Below, piece by piece: positions 11,398 to 19,034 of a DNA stretch of 64,000 nucleotides. Positions within the stretch are counted from its first letter, which is position 1. Each line of letters starts with the position of its first letter. The position numbers and the translations under genes are program-made. A model generated the notes under the pieces. The model made no database searches. It had not been told where the DNA came from and saw only the letters and a list, made by a program, of their open reading frames with translations. The DNA comes from Rosa chinensis (lineage: Eukaryota; Streptophyta; Magnoliopsida; Rosales; Rosaceae): positions 67,146,319 through 67,210,318 of the forward strand of contig NC_037094.1 in NCBI RefSeq assembly GCF_002994745.2, read 5' to 3'.

Positions 11398-11604
11398 TGT
11401 TGAAGGAAAATCAAGTTTAGTGTGCCTTATCAAACTAGGAATAGGAATAGGAGAGAAGGTTCTAGATTTCCCAATCCTACACGGATTGGTATTCCTTGTA
11501 ACATTAGATTATGCACTTTGTAATCCCTATATATAGGGCTCCTATTCTCTATAATGAAATACACTTCTCTCATCAATCTCTCTCAATACCAATATACTTA
11601 AACA
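11398..11604 (+). repeat. Copia-2 5' LTR
   Basis: TG...CA bounded, 207 bp, with a palindromic TATA region CCCTATATATAGGG at 11525-11538. It is followed directly by the conserved CGTTATCAGCACGAGCC, where a primer-binding site is expected. That motif lacks a TGG start, so an internal tRNA segment may prime. Confidence 0.95.
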
Positions 11605-11707
11605 CGTTATCAGCACGAGCCCTAAACCACAAAAGCTAAAACCCAAAAACCCGAAAAGAATTTCTTCTCCTCAAAAATCTGCGCAAGCTCCTAGCCCTCG
11701 ATAGCCT

Positions 11708-11819
11708 CGCTGCGCACCTGCCCCTGCAGCGCACCTCCGCAGCCCCTGCTGCCCCGCAGCCCCCGCTGCGCACCTGCCCCTGCAGCGCACCTCCGCAGCC
11801 CCTGCTGCCCCGCAGCCCC
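11708..11819 (+). repeat. Two 56-bp GC-rich tandem repeats in the copia-2 leader
   Basis: Unit copies start at 11708 and 11764 and are nearly identical (core CACCTGCCCCTGCAGCGCAC). Further CTGC/GCAGCC-rich sequence continues to about 11945. The leader from 11605 to 12384 shows no coding sequence. It ends in TTCTTATTTCAG just before the gag ATG, resembling a 3' splice site, with a possible donor near 12031. Confidence 0.8.
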
Positions 11820-12384
11820 TGCAGCGCATCTGCTCCTACCGCGCACACCTGCGCACGCTGCTGCCCCTGCAGCGCTACTGCCTCTGCAGCTCCTCTTTTC
11901 TTCTGCTGCAACTCGCTGCCACTGCAGCATCTCTGCAGCCCCTGCTACCCCACGTCGCTGCAAACTTCTACACAACTTGCTTCGCTCCATCACGCCTGCA
12001 TCGACATGCGCGTGATCCAAATACAAGTAGGTATTCAAAAGAGTAAGTTTTAAAGTTCCTATAATTCGAAGTTAAATATTTCTTCTTTTTCTCGGGGACT
12101 TAAAAACCTCCCTTCTTCTTCATCCCACCTTTCATAGAACGTGGGTTCGATTCAATGCGGAATCGTGGGGATTCACGCAATTAACGAACTAAGAGCGTTC
12201 GTAAGACTTCGGACTAAGAGCGTCCGCAAGCATCGATTTATGACCTTATAAACATCATTGTTTCGGTCTAATCCAATTTTCTTGGAAATCGATTTCTTGG
12301 TAGCATAGCTCGGAAATCTTAAATATTTAGTTGTCGTGGAAGTTTTAACTCCGAAACTAATATATTTCTTCTTCTTATTTCAGG

Positions 12385-13482
12385 ATGTCGAAACTTGACT
12401 TCCCTGCACTTACCTCAACTGGCTCGGAATATCATAGTTGGGCCACGGATGTTGAGCACCATCTCACTTCAAAAGGGATCCTACCCTTAATTCAAGCTCC
12501 TAATCCTACTCTCATATTTGAGCGTACGGCTACGAACAATGCCACCGCCCTCATCTTGATGAGGCGCCACATGGATAAATCACTCCGACTGGAGTACATG
12601 GCAATCAAGGATGCTAGAGAATTATGGGTCGCGCTAGAAGAGCGATTTGGTAATATCAAGGATACCCTCCTCCCTGACTTGAAAGTTCAATGGGGCAATC
12701 TACGATTCGCCGACTTCAAGTCTGTAGCTGAATATAATTCAGAAGTTCTACGCCTCAAAACCATGTTGGGGTTCTGTGGACAACCAGTCACAGAGCAAGA
12801 ACTAATTGAGAAAACTCTCTCCACCTTCCCCGTCTCAGCAATTTTGCTCTCAAAACAATATCGAACGGAATTCGATACTAGACGGATCACGAGATTTCAT
12901 CAGCTCATTACTATTATGTCTGTAGCTGAAAAGCATGATAATATCCTCGTGAAGAATTATAATTCAAGGCCTATCGGAACTAAGAGCGTTCAGGAGGCGA
13001 ATTATAATCATGCACCCAAAGGAGGGCGCAAGGAGCGGAACCCTAACAATAAGGGACATAACGGACGTTTTGGTCCATATAACCGCCCTACAAAGGAAGG
13101 AAACCGCCACAATGGAGCGGGAACACGTGGCAACAAAAGCCAACGTGGGAGAGGGGGACACAAGGCCGCCGGCCATAGGGGTGGCGCCAATGTCCAACAC
13201 GGACGCCAATCTCGTCCTCATGCACAAGATGCATCTCAATTCAAGGGAGGAAATCGTAATGATGCATGCCATAGATGTGGATCTATTGAACATTGGTTCA
13301 AGCAATGCAATGCAAGCAAACAATTAGCTGCACATTACAAGGCATATAGGGAATTTCGAGAACATGAGACCTATCTTGCCGAAGATGTAGAAGAAGAAGG
13401 TGATGATGCACACGCCAATCTCACCATAGCGGACTTTAAATCTGACAAAGAATTGCACAAGGATGCTGCAGATTTTGATTAG
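12385..13482 (+). CDS. Copia-2 Gag
   Basis: A 365-residue capsid/nucleocapsid protein. It has a copia-type capsid domain (ELWVALEERFGNIKD near residues 75-90; ELIEKTLSTFPVSA near 140-153), a basic Gly/Arg-rich stretch (about 215-290) and a CCHC zinc knuckle CHRCGSIEHWFKQC (about 294-307). The C-terminus is acidic and ends in DFD before TAG. The ATG follows a polypyrimidine-CAG. Pol lies downstream in a separate frame after a 379-nt gap that has intron-like borders. Confidence 0.93.
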   Translation: MSKLDFPALTSTGSEYHSWATDVEHHLTSKGILPLIQAPNPTLIFERTATNNATALILMRRHMDKSLRLEYMAIKDARELWVALEERFGNIKDTLLPDLKVQWGNLRFADFKSVAEYNSEVLRLKTMLGFCGQPVTEQELIEKTLSTFPVSAILLSKQYRTEFDTRRITRFHQLITIMSVAEKHDNILVKNYNSRPIGTKSVQEANYNHAPKGGRKERNPNNKGHNGRFGPYNRPTKEGNRHNGAGTRGNKSQRGRGGHKAAGHRGGANVQHGRQSRPHAQDASQFKGGNRNDACHRCGSIEHWFKQCNASKQLAAHYKAYREFREHETYLAEDVEEEGDDAHANLTIADFKSDKELHKDAADFD

Positions 13483-13860
13483 TATAGTCCTTTATTTTTT
13501 CCAAGAATCATGTAATGGCAATTATGCCTTAAATCAATAACATGACTTATTGTATTAACTTTTTCCCTCTAGGCGTACTCAAGAGTACTTGTGATGTCTA
13601 GGCAAGGTTTGATCTGAGAGAACGGTTTTAAAAGTGAGCAACGCTCCACCAAAATCTCACCTTACCTTACCTGGTCACAACAAAATTGAAATTACCGAAC
13701 GGATTAAGTGACTACGATTTGTCTACTATTTGATTTTATATTGGATTAGATTTTAGTCAAGAAACTTTGATGTAATCATTGGCTATCATTAATAAAGTAT
13801 CGACTTATTTTATTCAAATGTCTTGGACATATTCTAAATTCGAACTTTATTATTTTTCAG
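13482..13860 (+). other. Putative gag-pol intron of copia-2
   Basis: The gag stop codon TAG overlaps a GTATAG donor-like sequence starting at 13482. The gap ends in TATTATTTTTCAG at 13860, a strong 3' splice site, with a CTAAA-type branch candidate near 13833. Removing exactly this segment replaces the stop with a tyrosine codon and continues in the pol frame. Unspliced RNA would give Gag only and spliced RNA would give Gag-Pol. This is read from sequence alone; no transcript evidence is available here. Confidence 0.6.
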
Positions 13861-13861
13861 T

Positions 13862-16800
13862 ATGTTTCCCGGAGAGCTCGAATGCCTCGTGGATAGTGCC
13901 ACTACACATACCATCCTTCGAAACAGGCAGCTATTCCTATGGATGGCGCCTACTCGATCTTCTGTGACTACGATGGCTGGACCATCTCAATTGATTCATG
14001 GTCGAGGACCAGCTCAATTTATGTTGCCTAATGGCACTACTTTGAATGTCACCGAAGCTCTTTATGCTCCTAGGGCAGGAAGAACCCTATTGAGCTTCAA
14101 AGATATAAGAGCCAATGGTTTTCATGTGGAAACACATTGTGAGAATGGACAAGAGTTCCTTTGCATCACCTCTAATGACTACAGACATAAACGAGTCTTA
14201 GAGAAACTTATGTGTCGCTCTAGTGGGTTGTATGCAACCACTATTCGAGTCATTGAATCCAACCATGTCATGAGAGATGATTTATGGGATTCCGACACAT
14301 ATAGGCTTTGGCACGACCGTTTGGGACACCCAGGTCGTGACATGATGATCCGTATATTAAAGACTTCACACGGACATCCCTTTTTCAGAACGAAAGGAAG
14401 TAAAACTCGAAATTTGGATCAAGGAGGAGCACCTACGCCTCACGGCGCCTTCCCCCTTCAAGTCCGGCCACCACTAGCCGGCGCCGCCATCCCCCTGCGG
14501 CTCCAGGGTGGCTTTGACGCCACCCCTGCTCCCCTGACTCCAATTTCTGCTTCTAAAGTCAAAAGTGACTTCATGGCTCAACCAACATCCTCATTGGTTA
14601 TTTCTAAAGCCCATTATTCGTTCTGCAAAGCCTGCTCTTTAGCAAAGTTAGGATCGAGACCATCCTATGCAAAGGACACCAAAGAAAATATACCATTCTT
14701 GCAAAGAATCCAAGGTGATATTTGTGGACCTATTCAACCACCATGCGGACCATTTAGATATTTTATGGTGTTGGTTGATGCATCGACACGCTGGTCACAT
14801 GTCATGCTATTGTCCACAAGGAACGCTGCATTTGCTAAACTCCTAGCACAAATAATTAAGTTACGGGCTCACCACCCTGATCATCCCATTAAGTCTATAA
14901 GATTAGACAATGCTGGGGAGTTTACATCAAAGACTTTTGATGATTATTGCATGTCCATTGGGATTGATGTTGAACATCCTGTTCCTCATGTTCATACCCA
15001 AAATGGTCTCGCAGAAGCCACCATTAAACGACTACTAATGGTTGCTCGAGCATTGGTGATGCGCACCAATCTCCCTATTTCTGCTTGGGGCTATGCAATA
15101 TTGCATGCAGCTGTGCTTATTCGTCTGAGGCCCACTGCCACCCAACCCTTCTCTGCGTCCCAGATGGTTACTGGGTATGAGCCTGATGTCTCACACTTAC
15201 GCATATTTGGGTGTGCAGTCTATGTGCCTATTGCGCCGCCACAGCGCACCAAAATGGGTCCTCAAAGACGATTAGGCCTTTATGTTGGATATGATTCTCC
15301 AACGATTATCCGCTACATAGAACCCTTGACAGGCGATCTCTTTACCGCTAGATTTGCGGATTGTCACTTCGATGAGACAGTCTTCCCATCGTTAGGGGGA
15401 GATAAGAACATCAATGTTCAACAGGAACGACCGGAATTGTCGTGGTCTGTCCCCACTCTGTCTCATCTTGATCCCCGAACCGCACAGTCTGAAATTGAAG
15501 TGCGGAGAATTCTCGATCTTCAGAACGTAGCAGAATCGATGCCTGATGCGTTTTCTGATATCGCTAAAGTGACGAGATCACACATACCTGCTGCAAACGT
15601 GCCTGCAAGGATTGATGTCCCTAAAACTAGAGGACATGACGCTAACTCAAGAGGATTTGAGCATGGCGCCAACGTCCCCTCTCACAGTGATGGTGACGTT
15701 GTGGCTAGGCCCATGGCTCCTGCCAGGAAGCGCGGGAGGCCTATAGGTTCGATGGATTCTCGCCCAAGAAAGAAAGCGAGTTTGGCACAGAATAATCCAT
15801 TAATCATCGATATAAATAATCCATCTCATGAGAATATTCCGGATTATGGTTATGTCCAAGAGACATCATTGGGGGACGCTCCAATGTCAGAACCAACTCC
15901 AGAGAATAGAGAGATCTCCATAAATTACACTAGTGTACATGAGATGATGGATAGAAATTCTATGGCGATTGATGATGCATTTGCATATCATATTGCAAAA
16001 GGAATTATAGAATATGATGATATCGAACCTCGCTCTGTTGAAGAATGTCAACGAAGAGCAGATTGGCCTAAATGGAAAGATGCGATCCAGGTTGAATTGG
16101 ATTCACTAACAAAGAGACAGGTATTTGGGCCTGTAACGCAGACACCCCCAAGTGTAAAGCCTGTTGGCCATAAATGGGTCTTTGTTAGAAAGCGTAATGA
16201 GAAAAATGAGGTGGTAAGATATAAAGCCCGCCTTGTGGCGCAAGGTTTCTCACAACGCCCTGGAATCGACTACGAGGAGACATATTCTCCCGTAATGGAC
16301 GTTATAACGTTCCGCTACCTTGTCAGTTTGGTAGTTTCCGAAAAACTTGACATGCAGCTTATGGATGTGGTTACAGCATATCTCTATGGGGATCTAGATT
16401 CAGAGATATATATGAAGGTTCCAGATGGACTTCAATTACCCAAATCAAGTGGCTCTAAACCACGGAGCGCGTTTTCAATAAGATTAAAACGCTCACTATA
16501 TGGATTAAAACAATCCGGACGGATGTGGTATAATCGTCTAAGTGACTACTTGATTGGGAAGGGATATATTAACAATGAAATATGCCCATGCGTGTTCATT
16601 AAAAGGACAAGTTCCGGATTTGCAATCGTAGCAGTTTATGTCGATGACATGAACCTAATTGGAACTCTAGATGAGTTGAAGGAAACTGCTAAATACTTGA
16701 AATCCGAATTCGAGATGAAAGATCTTGGGAAAACACGGTTTTGTCTCGGTTTAGAACTCGAGCACCGTAGTGATGGAATCTTGATCCATCAGTCTGCATA

Positions 16801-17788
16801 TACTCAGAAAATCCTAAGGCGCTTTAATGAAGATAAAGCAAAGCCTGCAAGTACTCCCATGATCGGCCGTAGTCTTGAGCCCGGAAAAGATCCGTTTCGT
16901 CCAAGGGATGAGGACGAAGAACCCCTAGAGGCCGAAGTGCCCTATTTAAGTGCAATAGGCGCATTATTGTACTTAGCTCAATGCACAAGACCGGATATCT
17001 CATTCGCAGTGAACTTGTTAGCTCGACACAGCTCTGCGCCAACACGCCGCCATTGGATTGGTGTAAAGACCATCTTTCGATACCTAAGAGGTACGATTGA
17101 TATGGGCCTATTCTATCCCTACAGAGAGAAAAGGAATGACGGAAAATTGGGATCGGACCCAAAAAGGCAAAACGCCCCCGTCCATGGAATGGCCGCCGGC
17201 CATGTTGCCGGCGCCGGCGCCGCCGCCGCTCATGGTGGCCGGCGTCCTCCTATCTCCCTCCATCAAAACGACAATGATGTCTTGATGGGCTTTGCTGATG
17301 CAGGGTACCTCTCTGACCCTCACAAAGGTCGCTCCCAAACAGGTTATGTCTTTACCATGGGAAGCACTGCGATATCTTGGAGGTCTACGAAACAGACCCT
17401 TGTTGCTACTTCCTCAAATCATGCAGAGATTATTGCTCTACATGAAGCTGTACGTGAATGTGTATGGTTAAGGTCTGTAATTCAACACATTCAAGGAAGT
17501 TGTGGTTTGAAGTCTACCACAGATGACCCTACATGCATTTATGAGGATAATGCAGCTTGTATTGAACAAATGAAGTTAGGTTTCATCAAGGGCGACAACA
17601 CCAAGCATATATCGCCTAAGTTCTTTTATAATCAGCAACAACAATCACTTCTAAAGATTGAAGTGAATCAAATCCGATCAGAGGATAATGTAGCGGACTT
17701 ATTCACTAAGTCGTTACCTAAATCCACCTTCGAGAAACATGTGAAGAGCATCGGATTGAGAAAGTTATCCGAACTCCCACGATTGTAG
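13862..17788 (+). CDS. Copia-2 Pol polyprotein
   Basis: A 1308-codon open frame. Domains in order: aspartic protease (LVDSATTHTIL, about residues 8-20); integrase zinc region (HDRLGHPG and FCKACSLAKL, separated by an unusually long proline-rich insert of about residues 175-240); DDE core (DICGP, RLDNAGE and the LAEAT glutamate, about 285-395); an AT-hook-like RKRGRP at 622-627; RT with YVDDM near 925; RNase H (DAGY, SSNHAEIIAL, EDNAACIE). A second GC-rich in-frame insert lies between RT and RNase H (about 1085-1140). The first in-frame ATG at 13862 directly follows the splice-like CAG. No stops or frameshifts interrupt it. Confidence 0.95.
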   Translation: MFPGELECLVDSATTHTILRNRQLFLWMAPTRSSVTTMAGPSQLIHGRGPAQFMLPNGTTLNVTEALYAPRAGRTLLSFKDIRANGFHVETHCENGQEFLCITSNDYRHKRVLEKLMCRSSGLYATTIRVIESNHVMRDDLWDSDTYRLWHDRLGHPGRDMMIRILKTSHGHPFFRTKGSKTRNLDQGGAPTPHGAFPLQVRPPLAGAAIPLRLQGGFDATPAPLTPISASKVKSDFMAQPTSSLVISKAHYSFCKACSLAKLGSRPSYAKDTKENIPFLQRIQGDICGPIQPPCGPFRYFMVLVDASTRWSHVMLLSTRNAAFAKLLAQIIKLRAHHPDHPIKSIRLDNAGEFTSKTFDDYCMSIGIDVEHPVPHVHTQNGLAEATIKRLLMVARALVMRTNLPISAWGYAILHAAVLIRLRPTATQPFSASQMVTGYEPDVSHLRIFGCAVYVPIAPPQRTKMGPQRRLGLYVGYDSPTIIRYIEPLTGDLFTARFADCHFDETVFPSLGGDKNINVQQERPELSWSVPTLSHLDPRTAQSEIEVRRILDLQNVAESMPDAFSDIAKVTRSHIPAANVPARIDVPKTRGHDANSRGFEHGANVPSHSDGDVVARPMAPARKRGRPIGSMDSRPRKKASLAQNNPLIIDINNPSHENIPDYGYVQETSLGDAPMSEPTPENREISINYTSVHEMMDRNSMAIDDAFAYHIAKGIIEYDDIEPRSVEECQRRADWPKWKDAIQVELDSLTKRQVFGPVTQTPPSVKPVGHKWVFVRKRNEKNEVVRYKARLVAQGFSQRPGIDYEETYSPVMDVITFRYLVSLVVSEKLDMQLMDVVTAYLYGDLDSEIYMKVPDGLQLPKSSGSKPRSAFSIRLKRSLYGLKQSGRMWYNRLSDYLIGKGYINNEICPCVFIKRTSSGFAIVAVYVDDMNLIGTLDELKETAKYLKSEFEMKDLGKTRFCLGLELEHRSDGILIHQSAYTQKILRRFNEDKAKPASTPMIGRSLEPGKDPFRPRDEDEEPLEAEVPYLSAIGALLYLAQCTRPDISFAVNLLARHSSAPTRRHWIGVKTIFRYLRGTIDMGLFYPYREKRNDGKLGSDPKRQNAPVHGMAAGHVAGAGAAAAHGGRRPPISLHQNDNDVLMGFADAGYLSDPHKGRSQTGYVFTMGSTAISWRSTKQTLVATSSNHAEIIALHEAVRECVWLRSVIQHIQGSCGLKSTTDDPTCIYEDNAACIEQMKLGFIKGDNTKHISPKFFYNQQQQSLLKIEVNQIRSEDNVADLFTKSLPKSTFEKHVKSIGLRKLSELPRL

Positions 17789-17974
17789 CAATCAGGGGGA
17801 GATATCGACATCAGGGGGAGTTATGATGTCTACATGTTCGATCTCGAAGAGTGAAGGACGTGTTGTGCTCTTTTTGTCCTTCGACCAGGATTATTTTTGT
17901 CCCACAGGGTTTTTGTTACCTGGCAAGGTTTTTAACGAGGCAACGGATGAAGCGTCACTACCAAGTTTGAGCGG

Positions 17975-17986
17975 CACAAGGGGGAG
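17975..17986 (+). other. Copia-2 polypurine tract
   Basis: The purine-rich CACAAGGGGGAG abuts the 3' LTR and would prime plus-strand synthesis. Two similar ATCAGGGGGAG motifs lie at about 17791-17820. Confidence 0.85.
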
Positions 17987-18193
17987 TGTTGAAGGAAAAT
18001 CAAGTTTAGTGTGCCTTATCAAACTAGGAATAGGAATAGGAGAGAAGGTTCTAGATTTCCCAATCCTACACGGATTGGTATTCCTTGTAACATTAGATTA
18101 TGCACTTTGTAATCCCTATATATAGGGCTCCTATTCTCTATAATGAAATACACTTCTCTCATCAATCTCTCTCAATACCAATATACTTAAACA
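17987..18193 (+). repeat. Copia-2 3' LTR
   Basis: Identical by eye to the 5' LTR over all 207 bp, with the TATA region at 18114-18127. It is followed by the CTTAG target duplication. Confidence 0.95.
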
Positions 18194-18294
18194 CTTAGAG
18201 TGTTTTGGGTAAATGGGGTTAAAAAACAGTTGGTGGAGCAAGTGGGCAATTTTTAGCCTAAAATCGGGTAAATGATCATTTCCCCAAAAGTTAA

Positions 18295-18932
18295 ATATAA
18301 GCATGACTTTCTTCATCCTCGACATTTGGGGGCATGTCCCTAGCGCAGAAGGCAAGATCCTAATTGGGGTTTTTTCTGGTCCAGGATCTCATATTTTTTG
18401 TTTAGATGCGGGTCCAGGATCTCATATTTGTTGGGGTATCATGTTTGTTTTTAGGGAATATACTGTCCGAGCACGCTGTGAAACCACTGATCAAAAACAC
18501 CAGTGATCGAAATTCTTGATATTAATAAGCCTTTACAAATAGTTTTCTTTGGCAAGCAACAAATGAGTATAATACCACTGATCAAAAACACCAGTGATCG
18601 AAGTTCTTGATAATAATTAGCCTTCACAAATAGTTTTCTCTGGCAAGCAACAAATGATTATCATAGAACAAAGACACACACCCACACTTCATACCGCACC
18701 TTCTCTCCCTAACAGTTCCGAAAGATGGTAGGTTATGATGATCACTTTGTCAAAAACTTTCACTCTCATCAGTGCCGTATCGCATCACATATTGACAATT
18801 GTATCTTTTAAGTCCGTTGGTCAGTCACTCTCGAATTGAAGTCGCGCTGAAGCAAGTCTCTTCACAACACGGTTCAATTGTGCAACACACAACATTCCAA
18901 GCTTGGTCAATCACCCTTGAAGTTTCTATATA
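18295..18932 (+). other. TNL1 upstream region
   Basis: No gene is seen here. The region holds a 91-bp tandem duplication (annotated separately) and a repeated GGGTCCAGGATCTCATAT (about 18378 and 18412). It lies between the Mutator-like element and TNL1, so it probably contains the TNL1 promoter. Confidence 0.5.
18483..18664 (+). repeat. 91-bp tandem duplication upstream of TNL1
   Basis: Two copies, starting at 18483 and 18574, each begin ACCACTGATCAAAAACACCA and differ at only a few positions. The motif CACTGATC...CCAGTGATC within the unit is partly palindromic. The position, 370-550 bp before the TNL1 start, is compatible with a regulatory role, but none is shown. Confidence 0.85.
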
Positions 18933-19034
18933 ATGAAGCTGCCGGGGAACTGCAAGGGGCATCGAAGGTCTCTGTGCATGATCATTAAAACTCCCAAAAC
19001 TTTGTTGCGTGGGCCTGTTAAGTTATCAAACAAT

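Larger units (their letters stand above)
11398..18193 (+). mobile_element. Young, apparently intact Ty1/copia retrotransposon (copia-2)
   Basis: The element is 6796 bp, with TGTTGAAGG...TTAAACA LTRs of 207 bp that look identical base for base. It is flanked by the 5-bp target duplication CTTAG (11393-11397 and 18194-18198). It carries open gag and pol frames in copia order (protease, integrase, RT, RNase H) and a polypurine tract. Identical LTRs imply a recent insertion. It lies inside the Mutator-like element, so it is the younger of the two. Confidence 0.95.
9965..18285. mobile_element. Non-autonomous Mutator-like element (MULE), split by copia-2
   Basis: The 9-bp direct repeat AAAAGTTAA flanks the segment (9956-9964 and 18286-18294). 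The two ends, each starting GGGG, form imperfect inverted repeats of about 50 bp that share ATTTTAG and ATTGCCCACTT. Minus copia-2 and its duplicated target, the element is about 1.5 kb. It contains a CT microsatellite, a GC-rich stretch and short tandem repeats, but no transposase. The 9-bp duplication points to the Mutator superfamily. The GC-rich interior (10160-10640) may be captured host sequence, but no gene was recognised in it. Confidence 0.8.

Noticed and set aside
11636..12038. Alanine/glycine-rich minus-strand frames
   Set aside because: They are produced by CTGC/GCAGCC repeats in the copia-2 leader and match no protein.
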